Below the pieces are notes generated by a model, which was given only the letters and a program-made list of their open reading frames with translations, was not told the DNA's origin and ran no database searches. From the IMG/VR virus record IMGVR_UViG_3300029448_000310, positions 1 to 22,000 of that record: a stretch of 22,000 nt of DNA, one strand, 5' to 3'. This stretch comes from a virus. Position numbers and translations under genes: made by a program. Shown piece after piece: positions 13,440-20,291 of the stretch (position 1 is its first letter; each line of letters starts with the position of its first letter).

Positions 13440-13756
13440 TTGATGAGTTCGTCCGTTTTGGACGTTATTGCTTTTGGATCAATTCATGTCCAGAAGGCTC
13501 AAAGGTCAGTCGACACGATGCACTCAAACAAGTCGAGAAAAGTACAGGCAAAACACCGCCTGATCTTGTCAACGCTCCTACCCTGTCCGATTGTCATAAT
13601 GACGTATGGAAAGCCTATACAACTCTCAGCGTATTCACCTATCAAGAAATCGATGCGTATGTACGCTTGACAGGTTTGTTACTGACACCGTGGGAAATTG
13701 AGGCCATAATGAGACTTAGTCAGTATCGTGAGAGTGAACCAAAATGGCCGATATAG
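13415..13756 (+). CDS. Tail assembly chaperone T-like extension, reached by -1 frameshift
   Basis: A frame one base back from the short chaperone is open from 13415 to the stop at 13754-13756. It has no ATG, GTG or TTG near its beginning, so it can only be made by frameshift. It encodes about 109 residues after the shift, including FYQRLIDEFVRFG, CPEGSKVSRHDALKQVEK, and an end TGLLLTPWEIEAIMRLSQYR that is the classic C-terminus of lambda T-like chaperones. Fusion at the TTTT run gives a 233-residue G-T protein. The frame ends 13 bases inside the tape measure gene. This gene is easily missed, because the zero-frame reading of the region is only a short spurious frame. Confidence 0.82.
   Translation, partial: QSQFYQRLIDEFVRFGRYCFWINSCPEGSKVSRHDALKQVEKSTGKTPPDLVNAPTLSDCHNDVWKAYTTLSVFTYQEIDAYVRLTGLLLTPWEIEAIMRLSQYRESEPKWPI
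13421..13427 (+). promoter_or_regulatory. Probable -1 programmed frameshift site (T-TTT slip)
   Basis: The shift must fall between the stop at 13412 in the -1 frame and the stop at 13437 in the zero frame. The only homopolymer there is TTTT (13424-13427). The TTT codon at 13425 can re-pair as TTT one base back, after which TAT-CAG-CGG is read. The preceding AAT cannot slip well, so this is not a canonical X-XXY-YYZ heptamer. A 5-bp hairpin (CGTCC 13450-13454, GGACG 13460-13464) lies 22 bases downstream, farther than usual for a stimulator. Confidence 0.6.
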
Positions 13757-15513
13757 CTTCTCTTGTCGTCAAAGCAGATACCTCGCAAGTCAAAAAAGCA
13801 ACCAGCGATCTCAAAGGTCTGGAGCAACAAGGCAAGCGCACCGATACGGCGGTCGATAATCTCACTGAATCAACTCAACAACTCAATCAAAGTTCTAAGA
13901 ATCTCAAGGTCGGATTGGGTGGTGCTGGTCGTGGTGCTGGTCAGGCTGGTATTCAGGTTCAACAATTTGTCGGTCAGGTGCAAGCCGGACAAGACCCGAT
14001 GGTCGCATTCTCTCAGCAAGCCGCTGACTTGGGTATTGTTTTAGGCGTTCCCTTACTAGGTGCTGTTCTTGGTATTGCTGGCGCGTTGGGAACCGTTTTG
14101 CTTCCTGCACTATTCAAAAGCAAGCAGGGATTTGAAGATCTGCTGGAAACAGCAGACGAATTAGACATTAGTCTCGCATCTGAAGCACCAGCGTTATTCG
14201 CACAACAGCAGAAAATATTAGAAAAGGAAGTCAAGGCCGCACAAAAAGCCCTTGATGAAGGGACGAAAACTTTAGAGAAAAACACAGAGAAAACTACTGA
14301 ACTTAGTGAGAAAACAGAACAGCGAGGCCGGAATGCGAAGGCGACTGCATTAGCTGTAGACAGATTGAGTGCTTCCGAAGAAGGTTTGGCGGTCAACATT
14401 GATGAGCTTAGTCTGGCGGTCGATAAAGCCCAGTTCGCTTTAGATAAATTCAACGGTCAAAAAACGAAAGCAGAGCAAGCCGCAGAAGATTTTGGTAAAG
14501 CAATACTAGAAGAAACTCAAGCATTCGGTAAGTCAGAAGCCGCACTGCTGAGAGAAGAAGCCGCGCAACATGAATTGACTTCTGAACAAGAGTTAGCCGT
14601 CAAAATCATGGCTGAGTTATTAGAAAACAAACAAAAACTGATTGATGCAAGAAAAGAAGATGCGGCAAGAGCCAAGGAAGAAGCGCAAGCAACACGAGAA
14701 GCCGCACAAGCCAAGAGAGAGGCAGATGCGGCAGATAGGGCGTTAGCCAAAGAACAAGCCGTCAATCAAGCCAGAATCAAAGCAGAGGAATTAGGTAGAG
14801 AAAAAGAAGCCGCTGAAAGTCGCCAACAGATCAGAGCCGCAGAAGATGAAGCCAGAAGACTAGGGTTGATTGATGTTGAGCAAAGCGAAATCGAGAGCTT
14901 TGCTAGACGTTTAGAAGAGCAAAAGAAGTTTGCACAAAATAGGAATCTCAGCGAGCAACAACGCGCAGAAGCACAAAAGAACATTGAAAAGCAGACAAAT
15001 GACTTTGCAATCAAGAGCGCAGGAGATGCCCTGAATAGTTTAGGTCAAGTCAACGCTCAGGCATTCAAAATAGCGAAAGCATATAATATCGGTCAGGCTG
15101 TGATGAATACATACACTGGGGCAACCAAAGCACTTGCAGAGTTACCGCCGCCTTTAAACTTTATTGTAGCCGCCGCGACTGTTGCAAACGGATTGGCTCA
15201 AGTCCAACAAATCAGATCGCAGAATTTCCAAGGTCGAGCTTTGGGTGGTCAGGTACGAGGCGGTGAATCGTATGTGGTTGGAGAGCGTGGCCCGGAAATC
15301 TTATCAATGGGTGCTGGTCAGTCAGGCAATATTATCCCAAATAATCGTATCCAAGCACCAAATCAGGTAACAAACAGAGTCGCAAACATCAACTTCAACA
15401 TTTCAACGGTAGACGCAAGAGGGTTCGACTCACTATTACAGAGCCGTCGAGGTCAGATTGTGACCATCGTGAATCAGGCGATGAATGATCGCGGAACGAG
15501 AGGAGTCGCATAA
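13744..15513 (+). CDS. Tail tape measure protein
   Basis: The 589-residue protein starts with SLVVKADTSQVKKATSDLKG, the lambda-H-like N-terminus. It continues with a helical region, FVGQVQAGQDPMVAFSQQAA (75-94), and a hydrophobic stretch LGIVLGVPLLGAVLGIAGAL (96-115). A long Ala/Glu/Lys/Gln-rich coiled coil (about 130-420) follows, then a second apolar region and the family-typical GGESYVVGERGPEIL (about 506-520) with GNIIPNN. It sets tail length; at about 1.5 angstrom per residue this predicts roughly 85-90 nm, short to moderate. No peptidase or lysozyme domain is present. Start ATG overlaps the T-like frame by 13 bases, and the stop overlaps the next start. Confidence 0.92.
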   Translation: MADIASLVVKADTSQVKKATSDLKGLEQQGKRTDTAVDNLTESTQQLNQSSKNLKVGLGGAGRGAGQAGIQVQQFVGQVQAGQDPMVAFSQQAADLGIVLGVPLLGAVLGIAGALGTVLLPALFKSKQGFEDLLETADELDISLASEAPALFAQQQKILEKEVKAAQKALDEGTKTLEKNTEKTTELSEKTEQRGRNAKATALAVDRLSASEEGLAVNIDELSLAVDKAQFALDKFNGQKTKAEQAAEDFGKAILEETQAFGKSEAALLREEAAQHELTSEQELAVKIMAELLENKQKLIDARKEDAARAKEEAQATREAAQAKREADAADRALAKEQAVNQARIKAEELGREKEAAESRQQIRAAEDEARRLGLIDVEQSEIESFARRLEEQKKFAQNRNLSEQQRAEAQKNIEKQTNDFAIKSAGDALNSLGQVNAQAFKIAKAYNIGQAVMNTYTGATKALAELPPPLNFIVAAATVANGLAQVQQIRSQNFQGRALGGQVRGGESYVVGERGPEILSMGAGQSGNIIPNNRIQAPNQVTNRVANINFNISTVDARGFDSLLQSRRGQIVTIVNQAMNDRGTRGVA

Positions 15514-16094
15514 TGGCGGGAGTATATCCAACCACACCAGAGTTCCAAGCAATCAATGTTGAGTCGAAACATAATAACTTGGTGTCAGAGACTATCTCAG
15601 GTCGTCAGCAAGTCAGAACGATTGGTGGACAAAGATACTGTTTCACTGCCAGATATAACGTGATGACTAGGACTGAATTTATGCCTGTTTTCGCTTTTGT
15701 AATGAGTCAACAAGGACAACTCGGCACATTTACCATCGTACCGCCTGTGATCGGGAATGCGAACGGAGACGTATCTGGAACAGTTTTGGTCAACGGAGCT
15801 ACAAACGCTGGGGCTGTCAGTGTACCAATCGATGGAATATCGGGGACATTGAAAGCTGGAGATTTCATCAAATTTGCCAACCATTCTAAAGTTTACATGG
15901 TTACAGCAGACTTGACCGGAGCCGGAAACGTATCAATAGAGCCAGCACTTGTGGCTAATGTAGCAGATAACGAAGCAGTCACGTTCGACAGTGTGCCTTT
16001 CACCATGCGTTTAAGAAACGACATCCAGACGTATGATCTCAATGCGAATGAACAGTATTCATATGAGATCGATATGATCGAGGTCATCTCGTGA
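15513..16094 (+). CDS. Distal tail / tail tip component
   Basis: The 193-residue product follows the tape measure, where lambda-like phages encode minor tail proteins (M position). The N-terminal part (residues 1-80) has PEFQAINVESKHNNLVSETI and RQQVRTIGGQRYCFTARYN, a distal-tail-type pattern. A second, separate beta module at about 95-160 contains GTLKAGDFIKFANHSKVYMV. After that the first domain resumes (PFTMRLRNDIQTYDL). The inserted module shares its AGDxxxFAxxS pattern with the coat protein's beta segment. It would lie at the junction between tail tube and tip. Function is by position and pattern. Confidence 0.65.
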   Translation: MAGVYPTTPEFQAINVESKHNNLVSETISGRQQVRTIGGQRYCFTARYNVMTRTEFMPVFAFVMSQQGQLGTFTIVPPVIGNANGDVSGTVLVNGATNAGAVSVPIDGISGTLKAGDFIKFANHSKVYMVTADLTGAGNVSIEPALVANVADNEAVTFDSVPFTMRLRNDIQTYDLNANEQYSYEIDMIEVIS

Positions 16095-16645
16095 CACGGA
16101 CGATCAACGCAACGACTCAGACTGCCTTAGAGCAAGATGAGTTACGATTAGCTCATCTGGTCAGGATTGGGTTCTCGACAGAGTTATTTTTGACAGACAA
16201 TTTCTTCCCCATCACCTATGAATCCAATGAATATATCGCGGCTGGTCATTTACTATCTATATCGTCGACACAGGAAACTAACCAGCTAAGAGTCGGAACA
16301 GTCAATATTACCTTATCGGCTGTCGATCAGGCGTATGTGTCTTTGTTTCTCAGTCAGCAGTATGTCAATCGTCAGGTCAGAATATTCCTAGCGATTATGA
16401 CAAGTGCCGGAGCGATATCGGGTGATCCGATCAAAACATTCGATGGGGAGATTGTTGGATATGATTTGCAAAACGGCAAGGACTCAGCAGTCGTCAATAT
16501 GAAACTAGCGAGTCATTGGTCAGACTTTGAGCGTAAGGCTGGACGATTTACGAACAACAACAGCCAACAGTATCTATTCCCGACAGATACTGGAATGAGG
16601 TTTGCGGCAAACTCAGTGAAAGATATTCAGTGGGGTAAAGCCTAA
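16091..16645 (+). CDS. Tail tip protein upstream of J (lambda L position, DUF2163-like)
   Basis: The 184-residue protein starts at a GTG overlapping the previous stop, with GAGG about ten bases before. It begins with INATTQTALEQDELRLAHLV and holds several beta strands (LFLTDNFFPITYESNEYIAA, RVGTVNITLSAV), ending VVNMKLASHWSDFERKAGRF and a Gln/Asn-rich tail. This matches a group of phage tip proteins encoded just before J and related to DUF2163. It probably forms the hub that links distal tail protein and J. No cysteine cluster or peptidase motif is present, and the lambda K (peptidase) and I homologues are absent from this region. Confidence 0.6.
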   Translation: MTRTINATTQTALEQDELRLAHLVRIGFSTELFLTDNFFPITYESNEYIAAGHLLSISSTQETNQLRVGTVNITLSAVDQAYVSLFLSQQYVNRQVRIFLAIMTSAGAISGDPIKTFDGEIVGYDLQNGKDSAVVNMKLASHWSDFERKAGRFTNNNSQQYLFPTDTGMRFAANSVKDIQWGKA

Positions 16646-19455
16646 TGGGTTGGCTAAGTGATTTTATACGCAACCCGATTCAAGGCACAAAAGACCTTGT
16701 TAATGATGTCGTTGATGTCGTCGAAGACGTAATTGATGCCACTGTAGACCTCGTTGGTGATGTGATCTCATGGTTTGTCGATATCCCAGAATTACCCGAT
16801 ATCGATCAGGATGCATCTAGTGTTCTTATCAATAAAAACAGTAACATAGCGCAAATTCCTGTCATTTATGGTGAAAGAAAAGTCGGTGGGACAAGAGTAT
16901 TTATTGAAACGTCCGGATCAGAAAATGAAAGCCTGTTTATCTGTTTAGTGTTGTGTGAAGGGGAAGTCCATCAAATAGGTGACATCTTTATCAACGATGA
17001 GAATCTTTCAGGGTCAAAATATGAACCCTATGTCACTGTGGATAAGAAAGTTGGGACAGACACGCAAGCCGCATCTACTACTTTGCTTGAGTCACCAAGT
17101 TGGACATCGAACGACAAGTTGTCCGGTATAGCGTATCTAGGCATAAAAATTCAGTTCAACAGCGATGTGTTTAGCTCGATTCCTACCATCAACGCGATAG
17201 TCCAAGGCAGGAAAGTATTCGATCCTAGAGATTCATCGACGGTGTTTTCTGACAATCCCGTCCTTTGTCTGAGGGATTACCTGACGAATACGAGGTATGG
17301 CAAAGGGCTAGACTCAAGTTTATTGGACGATACGACTTTCAGCGCGGCGGCGAACGCTTGCGATACGACAAACGCAACCTTTAGCGGGTCGGGTGTCAAT
17401 ATCAAACGATTCCAATGTAATGCCGTAATCAATACTGACCAGACATTGTTCAACAATACAAAAATCCTATTGGCTGGGTTTCAAGGCATGATGCCATTCC
17501 AAAATGGAACGTACAGAGTGTTTGTAGAAGACGATTACACAGCTAGTTTTGCGTTTACAGAGTCCAACATCATCTCAGGATTCAAGATTCAAGGGTCGCA
17601 AAAGGGCAAAAAGTTCAACCGTGTCACTGCTAAATTTGTCAATCCTGAAACTAATTATCAGGCTGATGCAGTGATTTATCCTGACGCTGATTCCTCTGAC
17701 TACACAACCTTTCTTTCGGAGGATAACAACAAGCCGCTCGAAACAGAAATCAACCTCAATACAATCACGAGTTACTATCAAGCTCGGAACATCGCTAAAA
17801 CTCTGTTATTGCAAAGCCGATTGGCTGGTCTGCAAATGTCATTCGTAGCCACTCCAGACGCTCTCAAATGCGCTGTAGGCGACATTGTGACAGTGACCCA
17901 TAGTACCCCAGCGTTCACCGATAAAAAGTTCAGGGTAACAGGTCTATCAATTAACTTTGACGCGACTGTGAACGTCTCTTTGGCTGAACATGACGCAACG
18001 ATCTATCCTTGGGTTAATGATAAGACGCAACCAGCAACAGCGAGTTCTAATTTGCCAGACCCTTTGACGGTAGCGGCTCCTGTTCTTACGGTATCAGATG
18101 AGGTCAGAACCTTGAACGAAGAGGCTGTCAGTTTCTTGATTGCAAATGTGTCCACATCTGATCAGTTTGCCGATCGATTTGAAGTGCAGAGTCAGAAAGC
18201 AGGAACGACAGAGTTCGTCACGATGGGTCAAGCAAGTGAGGGACGGTTTGAACAAGTCAACATCGAAGATGGTCTGGTCTACACGGTCAAGGCAAGAGTC
18301 ATCAACACGCTGGGAGTAAAATCACCATTTACTACGATTGCTCATGAGGTGGTCGGTAAAACTGCACCGCCAGCCGATGTCACAGGGCTGACCGGAAACC
18401 TGATAGGAAACCAGTTTTTGCTCAGTTGGAACGCTGTTGCTGATGCTGACTTGAGTCATTACAGGTTGAGATTTGCGTCTACAGACTCATCGATGACTTA
18501 TCAGAATAGTAATCCACTTGTGGATAAGGTCAGCCGTCCTGCGACTTCTGTATTCGTCCCAGCGAGAAACGGAACCTATTTTGTCAAGTCTGTTGATAAA
18601 TTAGGTCTCGCGAGCCTCAATCCTGCCACTGTGGTTCTAAGTTCTAATATCGATGAGTTAGATAATTTCAAAGCCATTCAAACCATTACTGAAAGTCCTG
18701 ATTTCAACGGAACATTTGACGATACGGTCGAGATCGACGAGGACGATAGGCTGGTACTTAACACCTCAATAAACTTTGATTCGGTCACAGGAAACTTTGA
18801 TGATGCTCTGGGACTGTTCGACGGTGGTGCTGGAAACGTAGATGCAGAAGGATTCTACAACTTCCAGAGTACAGTTGATCTCGGAGCTATCTTCTTGGTT
18901 CGGGCGACTTCTATTGTGCGGTCGATTCGGGTGGATTATGTTGCGCTTTTTGATGCGGCTGAAGGGAATTTCGACTCAAGGCAAGGTCTATTTGATGGCG
19001 ATGTGAATGCTTTCGACGATGTTGGTGTTGAGGTTCAATGTCGTTTCACAACCGATAATCCGTCAGGGAGTCCAACCTATGGTGATTTCAAGACATTTAC
19101 AGTCAGTGACTTCAAGGCCAGAGGGCTACAATTTAGAGCCAGACTGACAACAACGGATAATCAAGCGACTCCAGCAGTCACATTTTTATCTGTTCAACTA
19201 GATATGGGTGAACGTGTCGAATCAGGGGAAGACGTAGCGAGTGGGGCTGGAGCCAAAGCCGTGACATTTACCAAGGCATTTCAAGCAACTCCGGCAATTG
19301 GTATCGGAGCGCAGAACCTTCAAACTGGAGATTTTTACGAGCTATCGTCAAAAAGTCGTACAGGGTTTACAATTACATTCAAGAATAGTAGCGGAACAGC
19401 CGTTGATCGGACGTTCGATTTCGTTGCTAAGGGAGCAGGACGAGAGGTCGCATAA
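16645..19455 (+). CDS. Tail tip attachment / host specificity protein J-like
   Basis: The 936-residue protein has a J-like architecture. An N-terminal amphipathic Val/Asp-rich stretch (15-45) is followed by IAQIPVIYGERKVGGTRVFI near 69-88 and CLRDYLTNTRYGKG near 208-221, both typical of lambda J relatives. Fibronectin type III-like segments follow at roughly 480-575 and 575-670 (PPADVTGLTG, FLLSWNAVADADLSHYRLRF). A pair of Asp/Gly-rich repeats occupies 712-733 and 770-791. The C-terminus (about 870-936) is a beta module with VTFTKAFQATPAIGIGAQ and GFTITFKNSSG, resembling the lectin-like ends of such proteins. It forms the central tip that contacts the receptor and is likely a main determinant of host range. 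TAATG junctions link it to both neighbours. Confidence 0.85.
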   Translation: MGWLSDFIRNPIQGTKDLVNDVVDVVEDVIDATVDLVGDVISWFVDIPELPDIDQDASSVLINKNSNIAQIPVIYGERKVGGTRVFIETSGSENESLFICLVLCEGEVHQIGDIFINDENLSGSKYEPYVTVDKKVGTDTQAASTTLLESPSWTSNDKLSGIAYLGIKIQFNSDVFSSIPTINAIVQGRKVFDPRDSSTVFSDNPVLCLRDYLTNTRYGKGLDSSLLDDTTFSAAANACDTTNATFSGSGVNIKRFQCNAVINTDQTLFNNTKILLAGFQGMMPFQNGTYRVFVEDDYTASFAFTESNIISGFKIQGSQKGKKFNRVTAKFVNPETNYQADAVIYPDADSSDYTTFLSEDNNKPLETEINLNTITSYYQARNIAKTLLLQSRLAGLQMSFVATPDALKCAVGDIVTVTHSTPAFTDKKFRVTGLSINFDATVNVSLAEHDATIYPWVNDKTQPATASSNLPDPLTVAAPVLTVSDEVRTLNEEAVSFLIANVSTSDQFADRFEVQSQKAGTTEFVTMGQASEGRFEQVNIEDGLVYTVKARVINTLGVKSPFTTIAHEVVGKTAPPADVTGLTGNLIGNQFLLSWNAVADADLSHYRLRFASTDSSMTYQNSNPLVDKVSRPATSVFVPARNGTYFVKSVDKLGLASLNPATVVLSSNIDELDNFKAIQTITESPDFNGTFDDTVEIDEDDRLVLNTSINFDSVTGNFDDALGLFDGGAGNVDAEGFYNFQSTVDLGAIFLVRATSIVRSIRVDYVALFDAAEGNFDSRQGLFDGDVNAFDDVGVEVQCRFTTDNPSGSPTYGDFKTFTVSDFKARGLQFRARLTTTDNQATPAVTFLSVQLDMGERVESGEDVASGAGAKAVTFTKAFQATPAIGIGAQNLQTGDFYELSSKSRTGFTITFKNSSGTAVDRTFDFVAKGAGREVA
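18778..19017 (+). repeat. Two 22-residue Asp/Gly repeats within the J-like protein
   Basis: Residues 712-733 (bases 18778-18843) and 770-791 (bases 18952-19017) share the pattern D-x3-G-N-F-D-x3-G-L-F-D-G-x5-D. The spacing of acidic residues and glycines resembles metal-binding or turn-forming loops. At DNA level the copies differ clearly, so the duplication is old or under protein-level selection. Confidence 0.7.
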
Positions 19456-20291
19456 TGAGCCAAGCAGATTTAACCATTGCCAACCAAGGTTTCCCGGCAT
19501 TCAGAACGGAGTTAAATAATTCACTGCAAGCGTTAGCTTCCAATAATTCCGGAACGAGCGCACCGTCCACGACGTTTGCCAATCAGTTTTTCTACAACAC
19601 CTCAACGAATGTTCTATCGATTAGAAACGAGGATAACGATGCGTATATCCCTATTGCCCTGCTGGATCAAACCAATGACGTTATCACGGAGATTCAGACG
19701 CAGGGAATCGGGTTTTCTGATGGCGATAATGCAATCACCATAGCCGATGGAGGGATTTGCACGTTTCCTCAAGCAGTAACATTGACCAGCGGTGCGTCGA
19801 TGCCTGATTCAGTCAATCTGAGTTTTGGTGCTGGCAATGACTTACAAATTCAGCACAACGGTTCTAAATCAATTATCAATGACAACGGAACGGGTGACTT
19901 AGAACTTCAGCAAGGTGGGTCAGCCAAGCTCACGGTCACGAGTACAGGTGTCAGTGTCACAGGAACAGCCCTAGCAACGACTGATACTGATGCAACAAAT
20001 ACTGGATCGGTAACTTTAGACTTCTCTGCCAATCAAAATTTCGTCCTGACGCTGACAGGTGCGGTCACATTGGCGAACCCAAGCACAGAGCAAGTCGGTC
20101 AATCAGGATTTATCGTTTTTATACAAGATTCAACCGGAGGACGTACGGTGAGCTTAGGCACTGACTATGAAACAGCGGGTGGAGCCGGACTGACGCTATC
20201 AGCGGCGGCAAACACGACTGATGTCGTGCCGTATGTCGTGGCGGCGAGTTCTCGTATTCTACTTGGTAAACCTCAATTGGCGTTTAGCTGA
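19455..20291 (+). CDS. Tail fibre / collar-type structural protein
   Basis: The 278-residue protein begins SQADLTIANQGFPAFRTELN, a motif common at the start of virion fibres attached downstream of J. It contains LSFGAGNDLQIQHNGSKSII and NDNGTGDLELQQGG (near 120-155), a beta-helix-forming repeat I recall from many aquatic phage fibres, then a beta-rich C-terminus (GFIVFIQDSTGGRTVSLGTD). It probably trimerises and carries or is the base for the larger fibre that follows. It is linked to J by a TAATG junction and to the next gene by TGATG. Whether it is a fibre base or a decoration protein cannot be told from sequence. Confidence 0.7.
   Translation: MSQADLTIANQGFPAFRTELNNSLQALASNNSGTSAPSTTFANQFFYNTSTNVLSIRNEDNDAYIPIALLDQTNDVITEIQTQGIGFSDGDNAITIADGGICTFPQAVTLTSGASMPDSVNLSFGAGNDLQIQHNGSKSIINDNGTGDLELQQGGSAKLTVTSTGVSVTGTALATTDTDATNTGSVTLDFSANQNFVLTLTGAVTLANPSTEQVGQSGFIVFIQDSTGGRTVSLGTDYETAGGAGLTLSAAANTTDVVPYVVAASSRILLGKPQLAFS

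Noticed and set aside
13440-13670. A 76-codon zero-frame reading after the short tail chaperone
   Set aside because: It is the zero-frame shadow of the T-like frame, with low-quality composition; the -1 frame encodes the recognisable chaperone end.
14013-14453. Minus-strand open frame of 146 codons under the tape measure gene
   Set aside because: Ser/Ala/Phe-rich antisense of a coiled-coil gene, with no ribosome site or neighbours on that strand; the same holds for the other minus-strand frames.
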